Shown here: positions 44,096-53,941 of the stretch, in pieces | How the letters are laid out: every line of letters begins with the position of its first letter | Numbering within the stretch: the stretch's first letter is position 1 | Program-made: the position numbers and the translations under genes | From: Clostridia bacterium | Lineage (GTDB): Bacteria; Bacillota; Clostridia; Oscillospirales; Acutalibacteraceae | Direction: 5' to 3' | NCBI GenBank assembly: GCA_017621885.1 | Contig: JAGASD010000026.1 | Span: 1-57,916, forward strand | DNA: 57,916 nucleotides | Notes under the pieces: model-generated | Databases searched by the model: none | What the model saw: only the letters and a program-made list of their open reading frames with translations | Told to the model about the DNA's origin: nothing

Positions 44096-46204
44096 TTAAA
44101 CAACGGGATGCATTTCCATATATTTTCTTTCAAGCTCGTCATAATGAGTATAATTTCCAGCCTGAATTATGAGATTTTTGGCATCCGTATACGGTTTTGT
44201 AACCGTATTATAAACCGAAGCCGCTTTAAGGTATGCACTGAGTTCACGCTTCAGCCTTATACTGTCTAAGAAGCTTGAAACCTCTCGGTTCATAATTTCT
44301 TCTTTAACCGCTTCATCCGGTTGTTGAATATTTTCAATACCGTATCTTCTGATAAAGGATGCCGAACGCATTTTATTTCTCGCATTTTTTATTGCATCCG
44401 AACGAATTTCTTTTTCTTCTGCTGTGTTACGTGGCATAGCTTTGGCTTTCGCTAAAACCTCAGCGCTGTTTTCATAAAAATACAACGCACCTTTTTCCAC
44501 GTCCTTTTGAGCCTGAGAAAGTCTTGCCAAACCGGCTCCTGTTGTAAATTTATTAAGGTCTTCCATTATTATTGCGGTTCTTTCAATGGCAAGATTTCTT
44601 TCCTTAATCTGTTTACGGGTCGCTTTATCAGCAGTTTTATCAACGTTAGACTTTGCCTCTCCGCTCAGCGCCTTTGCTTGAATTATAATCCCCATTACGT
44701 CTTCAAGCTCTTCGTCCTCCAGTTCACCTAAAGAATAATTTTCAAACATAGCACGAATTTTCAGAACGTCCACGTAAGCCTTGTGCTTATTCTCGGTCAA
44801 ATCATAGAAGCAGAACGGAATAAGGTTAAGAAGTGCACCCAATGCAGAACACAAAATAAGAACCTCAAACAGATTGTTTCTCATTGCGTCGTTATAAAGA
44901 ACGTCATAGTCGTCAAGTAAGCCCATACTCTCGTAAATCGCAGGGTAAACCATACCCGTGAAGAAACCTATAACAGTACCTATCATTCCTAAAGGACCAA
45001 ACAAGCCATCTACTCTGACGCCGGTTTTCCATTGATGATAATCCTTCATATCTGCCTGAATATTATGCTGGACAATATTCCAGAAGGTGTTTATAAATGT
45101 GTTTAAGTACCAAAGAACACATATCATTACGAGGTTTTTATAAACGAAATAAAGCACCAACAAAATACAAATATTAATGGAGTTTGCTGTAATCAGCAAA
45201 TTTCTTTTACCCATTTTCTTTATGGCAAGAGGACAAAGAAGCATTGACCACAGCGCCGCATTACCTATAACGGTATTTGCAACACCGAGCATTTCCTGAT
45301 GTGCGCCGCCGTTTCCGTAAACAAAAGACCAACCGAGTACGACAACGTAGCCCGACTCAAGGAACATAACCCAGTTAGCCGCTTGAATAATCCAGTAATA
45401 CTTATTTTTGGCAACCTCGCGAAGAGCGTCAATCATTCTCACCGGTTCAGGCTTTTTCTTGGGTAAAATAAGTCTTTCTTTTACCTTACCGAAGAATACC
45501 GTACCGATTATCAAGCCCACTATTGTGAAAACCGGATAAATAACCCTATATGTCCAGATATTGTTCAGACCCCAGGTAAGACCTGCAATCAGCGGTATAA
45601 AAAGCCCTGTAATTGTAGGTGCAAGAGAATAAATAACCTGAGAAATACTCATTACGTTTGCTCTTTCCTGAGCATTGGGGGTTATTATCTGTTGGAAATA
45701 CGTATAACTCTCATTATAAAAGCACAGGAAAATATTAAGCAGCATATACATAAACCAGACCACAACAGCCTTGGTTATGTATTCCATATGTTCATACGGC
45801 AACCACACAAACACGGTTGTTATAATAACAATCGGAAGGCCGGTCTTTTTAATAAACGGAAGAAACTTACCGCCCTCTAATTTATGGTTATCGTAATACC
45901 AGCTTCTGAATATACCGATGGGAATACCTACAAGATTAGCAACGATAAGCATAACCTGCAAATCCATCGGCTTCAAGCCTATGCTTGCACCCACAAGGAA
46001 ATTTGATGCGTCAAGACCGATTGCAGAAGCAAGCAATATCGTCCAATAAACACCGAAGCCCGCACCGCTGAGGCTTGCAACCTCTTTATAGGGAATGTAA
46101 TTCCCCTTGGCAGGCTCGTGCCAATATTCTTTTACTGTTGAAATAAGTTCCTTTGCTTTTGAAACCGGACTTTTTTTCTCACCCGTATTCATACCCAACC
46201 CCAT
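44096..46204 (-). CDS. MFS/GPH-type sugar transporter with long cytosolic tail
   Basis: The 702-residue transporter has about 12 membrane segments in its first 470 residues, with GPH-like features (SGAGFGVYWTILLASAIGL, KLEGGKFLPFIKKTG, SQVIYSLAPTITGLFIPLIAG). These proteins bring in glycosides with a cation. The last 220 residues are polar and helical (VDKTADKATRKQIKERNL, AKAMPRNTAEEKEI), far longer than the short tails usual in this family. The start is either 46204 or the ATG at 46192; neither has a strong ribosome site. It has its own consensus promoter. Confidence 0.85.
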   Translation of the reverse strand: MGLGMNTGEKKSPVSKAKELISTVKEYWHEPAKGNYIPYKEVASLSGAGFGVYWTILLASAIGLDASNFLVGASIGLKPMDLQVMLIVANLVGIPIGIFRSWYYDNHKLEGGKFLPFIKKTGLPIVIITTVFVWLPYEHMEYITKAVVVWFMYMLLNIFLCFYNESYTYFQQIITPNAQERANVMSISQVIYSLAPTITGLFIPLIAGLTWGLNNIWTYRVIYPVFTIVGLIIGTVFFGKVKERLILPKKKPEPVRMIDALREVAKNKYYWIIQAANWVMFLESGYVVVLGWSFVYGNGGAHQEMLGVANTVIGNAALWSMLLCPLAIKKMGKRNLLITANSINICILLVLYFVYKNLVMICVLWYLNTFINTFWNIVQHNIQADMKDYHQWKTGVRVDGLFGPLGMIGTVIGFFTGMVYPAIYESMGLLDDYDVLYNDAMRNNLFEVLILCSALGALLNLIPFCFYDLTENKHKAYVDVLKIRAMFENYSLGELEDEELEDVMGIIIQAKALSGEAKSNVDKTADKATRKQIKERNLAIERTAIIMEDLNKFTTGAGLARLSQAQKDVEKGALYFYENSAEVLAKAKAMPRNTAEEKEIRSDAIKNARNKMRSASFIRRYGIENIQQPDEAVKEEIMNREVSSFLDSIRLKRELSAYLKAASVYNTVTKPYTDAKNLIIQAGNYTHYDELERKYMEMHPVV

Positions 46205-46234
46205 TTCCGAAAAAATTGAAAGTATCTGTATAAT

Positions 46235-46263
46235 ATTATATTTTATTTTAAACCCGCTGTCAA
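46235..46263 (-). promoter_or_regulatory. promoter of the GPH transporter gene
   Basis: On the minus strand TTGACA (46258-46263), 17 bases and TATAAT (46235-46240) precede the gene by 30 bases. Confidence 0.8.
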
Positions 46264-46313
46264 CAAATAACCCGATTCACCTTAGAAACCTCAAATCTTA
46301 CACAATAATCTTC

Positions 46314-46342
46314 TTGTTTTAAATCAGCAGAGATGCTATAAT
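46314..46342 (+). promoter_or_regulatory. promoter of the methyltransferase-like gene
   Basis: TTGTTT (46314-46319), 17 bases and TATAAT (46337-46342) precede the gene by about 41 bases and read away from the transporter promoter. Confidence 0.7.
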
Positions 46343-46383
46343 CAACCTATATACAATACACTCTTTAAACGAGGGGGAGGAAA

Positions 46384-47055
46384 ATGAACCTTAAACTTTT
46401 CTTTCAGGCAACTGTAAAATTCCTTCTTGGTGCTGTACTTGTGGGATTGTTGGTATTTTTGCCCGCAGGCACAATAAACTTCTTTAACGGCTGGCTTTTT
46501 ATGGCGGTTCTTTTTGTACCAATGTTCGTTGCAGGAATTGTAATGATGTTCAAAAATCCTGACCTTTTGAAAAAACGACTAAACGCAAAAGAAAAGGAAC
46601 ACGAACAGGACCTTGTTGTCAAGCTTAGCGGTCTTATGTTTATCGCAGGCTTTGTTGTAGCAGGACTTACGCACCGATTCGGTTGGTACACTTTAGATAA
46701 AGGTGCTGTAATTGTGGGTACTGTTCTGTTTTTGATTGCCTATATCCTTTATGCCGAGGTGCTCAGAGAAAACACTTTTCTTTCACGTACTATTGAAGTG
46801 CAGGAAAACCAAACGGTTGTTGACACGGGGCTTTACGGAATTGTGCGCCACCCGATGTACAGTGCAACAATACTTTTATTTTTATCAATCCCCCTTATTT
46901 TAGGCTCTGTATTTTCTTTTGTAATCTTTCTTGTTTATCCGTTTATAATTACAAAAAGGATAAAAAACGAAGAAGAATTACTTGAAAAAGAACTTAAAGG
47001 ATACACGGAGTACAAAGAAAAAGTAAAATACCGTTTAATCCCCTTTGTGTGGTGA
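46384..47055 (+). CDS. isoprenylcysteine carboxyl methyltransferase-like membrane protein
   Basis: The 223-residue protein has about five membrane segments and the family motif GIVRHPMYSA (about 154-163) with a downstream KNEEELLEKELKGYTEYKEKVKYRLIPFVW. This fits the ICMT/PEMT-like group of small membrane methyltransferases. The substrate in bacteria is unclear. GGGGGAGG precedes the ATG. The next gene, a GNAT, starts five bases after the stop. Confidence 0.85.
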   Translation: MNLKLFFQATVKFLLGAVLVGLLVFLPAGTINFFNGWLFMAVLFVPMFVAGIVMMFKNPDLLKKRLNAKEKEHEQDLVVKLSGLMFIAGFVVAGLTHRFGWYTLDKGAVIVGTVLFLIAYILYAEVLRENTFLSRTIEVQENQTVVDTGLYGIVRHPMYSATILLFLSIPLILGSVFSFVIFLVYPFIITKRIKNEEELLEKELKGYTEYKEKVKYRLIPFVW

Positions 47056-47060
47056 CAATT

Positions 47061-47540
47061 ATGATTAGACTTGTAAATGCATATTCTCATAAAGAAGAAA
47101 TCAGAGAATTATTCGGCGAATACACAGCGATGCTTATTGAAGGTGACCCGAAATTCAAAGAATATCTTGAAATACAGAATTACGACAAGGAATTGGAAGA
47201 CCTTCAATATAAATACGGCCTGCCATACGGCAGACTTTATCTTGTTTATTGGGATGAAGCCCTTGCAGGCTGCATCGGTTTAAGAAAAATCACTAACGAT
47301 GTATGCGAAATGAAAAGACTGTATGTTCGCCCTGCCTTCCGCAAAAACGGTATCGGAGATTATCTTGTAAAGAGAATTATTGAAGACGCAAAAAAAATAG
47401 GATATTCAAAAATGCGCCTGGATACACTCCCCTTTTTAAAGGGAGCAGAAAGACTGTACATACGAAACGGTTTTTACGAAATCCCTTGCTATAACAACAG
47501 CCCCATGGATAACTCGATATATATGCAGTTAGATTTATAA
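47061..47540 (+). CDS. GNAT family N-acetyltransferase
   Basis: The protein of about 159 residues has a GNAT core (EMKRLYVRPAFRKNGIGDYLV with the acetyl-CoA loop, then MRLDTLPFLKGAERLYIRNGFYEI). The ATG at 47061, with GGTGAC upstream, is better placed than the 47049 start inside the previous gene. It is co-transcribed with the methyltransferase-like gene and is followed 13 bases later by the hydrolase gene. Confidence 0.9.
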   Translation: MIRLVNAYSHKEEIRELFGEYTAMLIEGDPKFKEYLEIQNYDKELEDLQYKYGLPYGRLYLVYWDEALAGCIGLRKITNDVCEMKRLYVRPAFRKNGIGDYLVKRIIEDAKKIGYSKMRLDTLPFLKGAERLYIRNGFYEIPCYNNSPMDNSIYMQLDL

Positions 47541-47553
47541 AACAGGTGGTATT

Positions 47554-49338
47554 ATGTTAAAAACTAAAATTGAATTCATTAACAACAAGCCTTTTATAAA
47601 AGTTAACGAGAACGTTCACTCTCCCCTTGCCTACACCACGTATTTTGACGAGTGCGGTGAATGGAAGGACTTTATAAAACACGGCTACAAAATGTTTTTT
47701 GTAAACGTTTCATTTACAGATTTGCCCATAAATAACGTAACGGGCTTCACACCTTTCAGAACGGGGGTTTTTGAGACAGCTACACCCGATTACTCCGGAT
47801 TTGATGAAATTGTACACAGCATTATTGAAGCTTGCCCCGATGCGCTCATATTCCCACGTATAAATATATCAATGCCCCGAAAATGGGTAGAAGAAAACCT
47901 TTATGAAACCGTAAGCACTCCTACAGGTGCAAGAGAATCCTTGTTTTCCGAAGCCTTCAAAAGCGACGGTGCTGAACTCTTGAAAACATTGCTCTCACAT
48001 ATCCGTTCCGCTGATTATGCCGACAGAATTGCAGGATATCAGCTTTGCGGCGGTACAACACAGGAATGGATTCACCACGACCTTTTCGGTTCGTTTTCTG
48101 AAATGGGAACGGAGAAATTCCGTAAATGGGCACAAATAAAACACAACACACAAAACATCAAAGTTCCTGTGAAAAACGATTTTGAAAATGACCGTTTTTC
48201 AGAAGAAACAAGGCTTTATTACGAATTTTGCAGTGAGGAAAACGCCAAAACCATTGAACACTTTGCAAGGATAACGAAGAAGCTTATAAACAACGAGCAG
48301 ATTGTTGGTGTGTTTTACGGCTACAACGCTTTTGTAAGTGACCCTATATGGGGATTGCACGGATTGCGGAATATTATTGACTCACCGTATATTGATTTCT
48401 TTTCATCACCCTGCTGCTATGACTGCAACAGAGAATTGGGTGTTGACTGGGGCGATATGCTTCCCGTTGATTCAATAAAGCTTCACAACAAGCTCTGTTT
48501 TATTGAATGTGACATACGCACACACCTTACCAAAAGGATGCAAGATTCCCGCCCCGGTGAATACCACGAAAACCAATTTTATCTACTGAACTCAAACGGC
48601 AAAAAAACAGTATGGTGCGGTCCTGATACACCTGAGCTTTCAATATCTGCAATACGCAAGGCTTTTGCACATCAGCTTACCAAATCCTCGGGAATATGGT
48701 GGTTTGATATGTGGGGCGGTTGGTATCATCACAGTGATTTAATGGACGAGCTTCAACGTCTGCGTCTTGTTTACAACAGCTTAAAAGCCAAAATCACAAG
48801 CGACTTACCGGCTGCAGAGGTTGTTCTTTTTATTGACGAAAAGGCTTACCGAAACATTGAAAGAGGCAATCCCCTTTTAAACTCTGTAAACAATTTACGT
48901 GTAGCAATGGGCAATTCGGGAATCCCGTTTGATATGTTTATGGTTGAGGATGCACCAGAAGTGCTGCGCAAATACAAAGCCGCAATTTTCACTGCACCGC
49001 GACCTTCAGAAGAAGGAAAATCCGCTGTAGAGCTGTGCAAAGAATTAAAAATACCTTACGTTTCGATTGAAGACGAAAACATTTACCACTCAACAAATGA
49101 CCTGCGTGATTTTCTTGTTGCTTCGGGAGTGCATTGCTACAATGCTGACGGTTGTGTTGTTTATTGCGGAAACGGAATCCTTGCAATTCACACAGCAAAG
49201 GACGGCTGCACAAGCTTAACACTGCCCCGAAAATATAAAATCAAACCGTTGTCTGATACCCGTGGGAATGAATTCATAGCAGATAGAATAAACATAAACG
49301 CCCCCAAGCACAGCACGTTTATATTCGAATTAAGTTAA
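47554..49338 (+). CDS. putative TIM-barrel glycoside hydrolase (GH42-like layout)
   Basis: The 594-residue protein has no signal peptide. The layout is TIM barrel (1-400: YQLCGGTTQEWIHH near 175, FIECDIRTH near 312, SGIWWFDMWGGWYHH near 375), then a Rossmann-like part (about 410-530: AAIFTAPRP) and a short beta domain. This is the plan of GH42-type beta-galactosidases and relatives. The glutamates in TQEW and FIEC are good catalytic candidates (inference). It is the first gene of the glycan-use locus. I do not assign a CAZy family. Confidence 0.65.
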   Translation: MLKTKIEFINNKPFIKVNENVHSPLAYTTYFDECGEWKDFIKHGYKMFFVNVSFTDLPINNVTGFTPFRTGVFETATPDYSGFDEIVHSIIEACPDALIFPRINISMPRKWVEENLYETVSTPTGARESLFSEAFKSDGAELLKTLLSHIRSADYADRIAGYQLCGGTTQEWIHHDLFGSFSEMGTEKFRKWAQIKHNTQNIKVPVKNDFENDRFSEETRLYYEFCSEENAKTIEHFARITKKLINNEQIVGVFYGYNAFVSDPIWGLHGLRNIIDSPYIDFFSSPCCYDCNRELGVDWGDMLPVDSIKLHNKLCFIECDIRTHLTKRMQDSRPGEYHENQFYLLNSNGKKTVWCGPDTPELSISAIRKAFAHQLTKSSGIWWFDMWGGWYHHSDLMDELQRLRLVYNSLKAKITSDLPAAEVVLFIDEKAYRNIERGNPLLNSVNNLRVAMGNSGIPFDMFMVEDAPEVLRKYKAAIFTAPRPSEEGKSAVELCKELKIPYVSIEDENIYHSTNDLRDFLVASGVHCYNADGCVVYCGNGILAIHTAKDGCTSLTLPRKYKIKPLSDTRGNEFIADRININAPKHSTFIFELS

Positions 49339-49420
49339 CAAAGATTAAAGGCTTTTAAGCCTTGCAAAAATATAAGCTGAACGGAATATTTATTAATTAC
49401 AAGTAAGAAACATACATATA

Positions 49421-49454
49421 AAAGACGGGTAGGATTTGTTTCCTGCCCGTCTTT
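49421..49454 (+). terminator. terminator after the putative glycoside hydrolase gene
   Basis: A 14-base stem (AAAGACGGGTAGGA with TCCTGCCCGTCTTT, one G-U pair) with a six-base loop. The T run after it is weak, but the position just after the gene fits. Confidence 0.65.
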
Positions 49455-49508
49455 GCATTCTCGCAAAATCACCATATACAGTCCTTATTTTTAGTGACTT
49501 TTATCAAA

Positions 49509-49537
49509 TTGTATTAGTAAGAGTGTTATGATATACT
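49509..49537 (+). promoter_or_regulatory. promoter of the GH38-MPE-MFS-GH127 operon
   Basis: TTGTAT (49509-49514), 17 bases and TATACT (49532-49537) precede the GH38 ribosome site AAAGGGTG. Confidence 0.6.
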
Positions 49538-49569
49538 TATATATATTTATTATAAAGGGTGATTTTACC

Positions 49570-52500
49570 ATGGTAGACGCAATGATAGATAAAAACTTAC
49601 TGCTGTATCGAAACAAGGCGGTTATGCAAACCGAAGCCCTTGATAGCTGGCAATACAAAACACTTGAATATACAGACAGAGAAACATATATCCCCCTTAC
49701 AGATTGGGCAGACTATGTTGATACTGCTACGTTCTGCGACCGCAACACCTGTATGATGAAAACATCTTTCACACCCAAAAAGCCTCTCGAAAACCAGGTG
49801 GCTTTTCTTGAATTGAAGGTGCCCCATGACTGTGAAGCCTTTGTTTCAATTGACGGTGTGCGTTATGCAGGCATTGACAACGGCAATCAGCGTTGCAAGG
49901 TTTTTCTTGAAGACTCAATGTACAACAGAGAAATCATCATTGAGCTGGAAATATATGCTTGTGTATTCTGTAACGACCCAAGAATATTAAGACCGCTTGA
50001 ATCGTCAACATACGTTATCGAGGACAAAGCATTGTCAGATTTTTCATACACTATGGATTTTGTACGCGAGCTTATAAAATACATAAAGAATGATTACACC
50101 AAAGCCAAGGTTATCAACCTTTTTGAAAATACAATACGCAAAAGCGACGTTTCGTTGGATTACACCGAATACCGAGAGAATGTTATAAAAATACATAAAG
50201 AATTAACAGATGGATTAAAGGCACTTAAACTTGCCGATGACAACTGCTTTATCGACTGCGTTGCTTCCACCCATATTGACGTTGCGTGGCTTTGGCGATT
50301 TAAAGACACAATCCGAAAATCGGGTCGTTCAGCCCTCAATCAGCTCCGACTTATGGACAGATATGATGAATTTGAATTTTCACTTTCACAGCCGTCTGTT
50401 TACAACTATATCAAGGAGGTTTATCCTGATATATTTGAACAGATTCGTCAAAAGGTTAAAGAAGACAAATGGCGACTTGTAGGTCCTATGTGGGTCGAAT
50501 CGGACCTTAATATTTCGGGCGCAGAATCACTCATAAGAGAATTCCTTTACGGACACCAATTCTTTAAAAAAGAATTCGGCAAAACAAGTGACGTGTGCTG
50601 GATTCCCGATTCATTCGGCTTCCCTGCATCTCTTCCGCAGATTTTCACAAAATGCGGTATGAAGAGCTTTTACACAACAAAGGTGCGTTGGCAGAATGCA
50701 AACGAATTCCCGTATAATGCTTTTGTGTGGGAGGGAATTGACGGTTCAAGCCTTTACGCAACCGTTCCCATTACCAAGGACTGCTACAACAATGCGATTG
50801 ATATTGAAAACGTAAGCCTTGCCTCCGACAAGCTCCAGCAGAAAGAGGTATGGGACCACGTTCTTATGTCTTACGGCTATGGTGACGGCGGTGGCGGTGT
50901 TACCGATGAAATGCTTAAAAATTACTACCTTCTTCAGAATGCACCCGGTATGCCCGGGGTCAAAATCAGAAAAGCCGAGGATTATTTCACCGACCTTCAT
51001 AAAAACCGCGAAAATCTCCCCGTATGGAAGGGCGAGCTTTGCGTTGAAACTCATCAAGGTACTTATACCACCATTGCAGACGTAAAGAGAAACAACCGCT
51101 ATATGGAAATGGCTTTCCGCAGACTTGACTTACTTTCGGTTATTGCAAAGCTCAAGGGCAAGGATGCAGGCTATGATGAAACTGTTAAATACTGGAAGGA
51201 CCTTCTTCTTTGTCAGTTCCACGACGTCCTCCCGGGAAGCTCAATAGACACAGTTTATGACGACGCAGAAAAAATCTATAAAAAGCTTTTGGCGTTTGCA
51301 GACCAAAAAGAAAAACAGCTTATTGCAGACACGCTTAAAAATAACGCAGATGATAAAATCACGGTATATAACCCCAACTCATTTGTGGGCAGTGCATACG
51401 TAAATGTTGATAAAAAATACGAGGGCTATGCCCTTTCCGACGGTGAAAACACATCAAACGTTATCACCGATGCTGACGGAAATTGTGTTTTCTACGTTAA
51501 AGAGCTTAACGGCTTCAGCACAAGAACCTACGAAAAAGCCGCCGCCTTCAAAAGCAACGAGGCAATAAGAGTATCTCAAGCAAACGGTAAAATCAATGTT
51601 GATACCCCCTTCTTCACATTCGACATTTATGATGACGGTACGCTCAACGGTTTCTTTGATAAACGCGCAGACAGATTTGTTGGTGACAACCTCAATAACA
51701 TTATTACCTTCAAGGACGGACCCGAATTTGAAGATGCCTGGAACATTGATAAGCAATACAAAATGCGTCCCGTTGATATGAATTGGGAAAACGCTGTAAG
51801 TCTTGTTGATACAAATGATGAACGCATCACGGTAAGAGTTACCAAAAAACACGCAAACACAATCCTCACTCAGGATATTATTGCATATCGCGATATTGCA
51901 AGGGTAGACATTGTTTGCCACATAGACTGGCAGGAGAAATACAAAATACTTCAGGTTTCCTTCCCCGTTAACGTTACCGCTACTCAGGCAAGCTACGAGA
52001 TTGCTTACGGTATTGTAAAACGCAACACTCACTCAAACACACCTGCTGAAAAATGGAAACACGAATTTGCAGGGCACCGCTTCACAGATTTATCCGATGA
52101 CGTTTACGGTGTTGCAATCCTTAACGATTGTAAATACGGACACAACGTTATTGACAACGATATGGTTATGACACTCTTACGCAATACAGATAACCCCTCA
52201 CGTTTCCGTGATACAGGTGAGCACGATTTCAGTTATTCAATATTCCCGCACCTCGGCGGATTATCTGCAGGCAGAGTTGCTCAGGAGGGCTATCTTTTCA
52301 ACTCACCCTTCATTGTATTCGAAGGCGAAGGCAGTCACGAGCCTATTGCTTCACTTTCAAACGAAGGTCTTATTATTGATTGCATAAAGCCCGCCGAAGA
52401 CGGAAACGGATACATCGTTCGCATGTATGAGCCCTACGGTGTACCGGGCAAGACTACTCTCAGGGTTGCAGACGGACTTAAAATCACAGAGGTTTCACCC

Positions 52501-52578
52501 CTTGAAGAATATATTGGTGAATACTCGGGTGAAATTCTCTATAAGCCCTTTGAAATCAGAACATTCCGCATATCTTAA
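49570..52578 (+). CDS. alpha-mannosidase, glycoside hydrolase family 38
   Basis: GH38 enzymes release alpha-mannose with a zinc-bound active site. The protein of about 1002 residues has HIDVAWLWRFKD (about 235-246; zinc ligands His235 and Asp237), nucleophile Asp347 in WIPDSFGFPASLPQ, LMSYGYGDGGGG and LCQFHDVLPGSSI, then the beta-sandwich C-terminus. I use the ATG at 49570 after AAAGGGTG; the 14 residues before it are not typical. No signal peptide is present, so it acts in the cytosol on imported oligosaccharides. Confidence 0.95.
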   Translation: MVDAMIDKNLLLYRNKAVMQTEALDSWQYKTLEYTDRETYIPLTDWADYVDTATFCDRNTCMMKTSFTPKKPLENQVAFLELKVPHDCEAFVSIDGVRYAGIDNGNQRCKVFLEDSMYNREIIIELEIYACVFCNDPRILRPLESSTYVIEDKALSDFSYTMDFVRELIKYIKNDYTKAKVINLFENTIRKSDVSLDYTEYRENVIKIHKELTDGLKALKLADDNCFIDCVASTHIDVAWLWRFKDTIRKSGRSALNQLRLMDRYDEFEFSLSQPSVYNYIKEVYPDIFEQIRQKVKEDKWRLVGPMWVESDLNISGAESLIREFLYGHQFFKKEFGKTSDVCWIPDSFGFPASLPQIFTKCGMKSFYTTKVRWQNANEFPYNAFVWEGIDGSSLYATVPITKDCYNNAIDIENVSLASDKLQQKEVWDHVLMSYGYGDGGGGVTDEMLKNYYLLQNAPGMPGVKIRKAEDYFTDLHKNRENLPVWKGELCVETHQGTYTTIADVKRNNRYMEMAFRRLDLLSVIAKLKGKDAGYDETVKYWKDLLLCQFHDVLPGSSIDTVYDDAEKIYKKLLAFADQKEKQLIADTLKNNADDKITVYNPNSFVGSAYVNVDKKYEGYALSDGENTSNVITDADGNCVFYVKELNGFSTRTYEKAAAFKSNEAIRVSQANGKINVDTPFFTFDIYDDGTLNGFFDKRADRFVGDNLNNIITFKDGPEFEDAWNIDKQYKMRPVDMNWENAVSLVDTNDERITVRVTKKHANTILTQDIIAYRDIARVDIVCHIDWQEKYKILQVSFPVNVTATQASYEIAYGIVKRNTHSNTPAEKWKHEFAGHRFTDLSDDVYGVAILNDCKYGHNVIDNDMVMTLLRNTDNPSRFRDTGEHDFSYSIFPHLGGLSAGRVAQEGYLFNSPFIVFEGEGSHEPIASLSNEGLIIDCIKPAEDGNGYIVRMYEPYGVPGKTTLRVADGLKITEVSPLEEYIGEYSGEILYKPFEIRTFRIS

Positions 52579-52603
52579 TTAAACCCGAAAGGAGTATATC
52601 GTT

Positions 52604-53899
52604 ATGGCAAAAGAGAAAAGCAGAAAAGCCAAAAAAGGATTACTCATTTTTATTTCTGTTGTTATAATTCTCGCAACTGTAATCACAGGGCTAAACCTCT
52701 TGGCTGTTCAGAATCTTTTGAAAAAAGGAGCTTCATATAACACCCTTGAAATTGAAAACCGTGTTACTCCCCAAAAGGACGAAAACGGAAACCGGTACTT
52801 TACAACCGACAGAGAGTTTAAAATAATGCACCTTACCGATATTCACATCGGCGGTGGTTTTATGTCAAAAACAGTTGACGAAAAAGCTCTCAATGCGGTT
52901 GCCGCTATGGTAACTAAAGAAAAGCCCGATCTTGTTATTGCAACGGGCGACATTGCTTTCCCTGTACCATACACAGCAGGTACGTTCAACAACTACAGCG
53001 GTGCAAAGGCTTTCGGAAATCTTATGGAAAGCCTCGGTGTTTACTGGGATGTTACCTTCGGCAATCACGATGCTGAGTGTTATTCATATTTTGACAGAGA
53101 AGCTGTTGCAAAAATTTATTCCGGTGAAGAATTTGAGCATTGCTTGTTCCAACCGGGTCCCGAAGATGTTGACGGCTACGGAAACCACGTAATTGAGATA
53201 AAAAACTCAAAGGGTATTATTACTCAAGCTATAATTTTAATTGACTCACAAGCATATGTCGAAAACACTCTCATTGACAGTATAAAAGGCAATTATGATA
53301 ACATACATCCTAACCAGGTTGAATGGTACGAAGCTGAAATCAAAAGAATGAATGCCGAAAACAGCAAAGCCATAAAAGCAATTCAAGGTGATGATGTAAA
53401 CGGCGGTTTATTCAAGCAATACGGTACAGTCAAATCTCTTGCATTTTTCCACATACCTCTCGTCGAAATGAATGACGGCTGGACAGAGTTCCAAAAAAAC
53501 GATTTCAAAGATACAAAGGATTTCAAGTATATTGACGGTATAATCGGTGAAGGCGGCAAACGCGTTTACTGCGGTTTGGGTGAAGATGACCTTTTTGAAA
53601 AAATGCTCGAGCTGGGCTCAACAAAAGCGATGTTCAACGGTCACGACCACCTTAACAGCACCACCTTTGAATATAAGGGCATTCAATTCAGCTATGGCTA
53701 CAGTATTGACTATTTTGCATACTCGGGTATTGATAAGCTTGGCTCACAAAGAGGCTGTACAATGATTACCTGCAAGCCTGATACAGCCTTCACAATTGAT
53801 AAGTACAACTATTATTCCGACAGATACAACCTTGAAGGCTTTACCCGTGAAGAGGTTACAATGCAGCTTGAGGACGTTACTTATCAAACGACTGAATAA
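52604..53899 (+). CDS. membrane-anchored calcineurin-like metallophosphoesterase
   Basis: The 431-residue protein has one N-terminal membrane segment (about 10-32) and an extracellular metallophosphoesterase domain with all metal motifs: HLTDIHIGG, ATGDIAF, FGNHDAE, FFHIP and FNGHDHLN. It lies between GH38 and a transporter in a glycan-use operon, so it may remove phosphate from phosphorylated glycans such as phosphomannose (inference). AAAGGAG precedes the ATG. Confidence 0.9.
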   Translation: MAKEKSRKAKKGLLIFISVVIILATVITGLNLLAVQNLLKKGASYNTLEIENRVTPQKDENGNRYFTTDREFKIMHLTDIHIGGGFMSKTVDEKALNAVAAMVTKEKPDLVIATGDIAFPVPYTAGTFNNYSGAKAFGNLMESLGVYWDVTFGNHDAECYSYFDREAVAKIYSGEEFEHCLFQPGPEDVDGYGNHVIEIKNSKGIITQAIILIDSQAYVENTLIDSIKGNYDNIHPNQVEWYEAEIKRMNAENSKAIKAIQGDDVNGGLFKQYGTVKSLAFFHIPLVEMNDGWTEFQKNDFKDTKDFKYIDGIIGEGGKRVYCGLGEDDLFEKMLELGSTKAMFNGHDHLNSTTFEYKGIQFSYGYSIDYFAYSGIDKLGSQRGCTMITCKPDTAFTIDKYNYYSDRYNLEGFTREEVTMQLEDVTYQTTE

Positions 53900-53941
53900 C
53901 AGATATTTATACATAAAAACCGTACAAGGAAATAAGAAGAT

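Noticed and set aside
51454-52032. Minus-strand open frame of 192 codons
   Set aside because: It lies wholly within GH38 in antisense and has no ribosome site.
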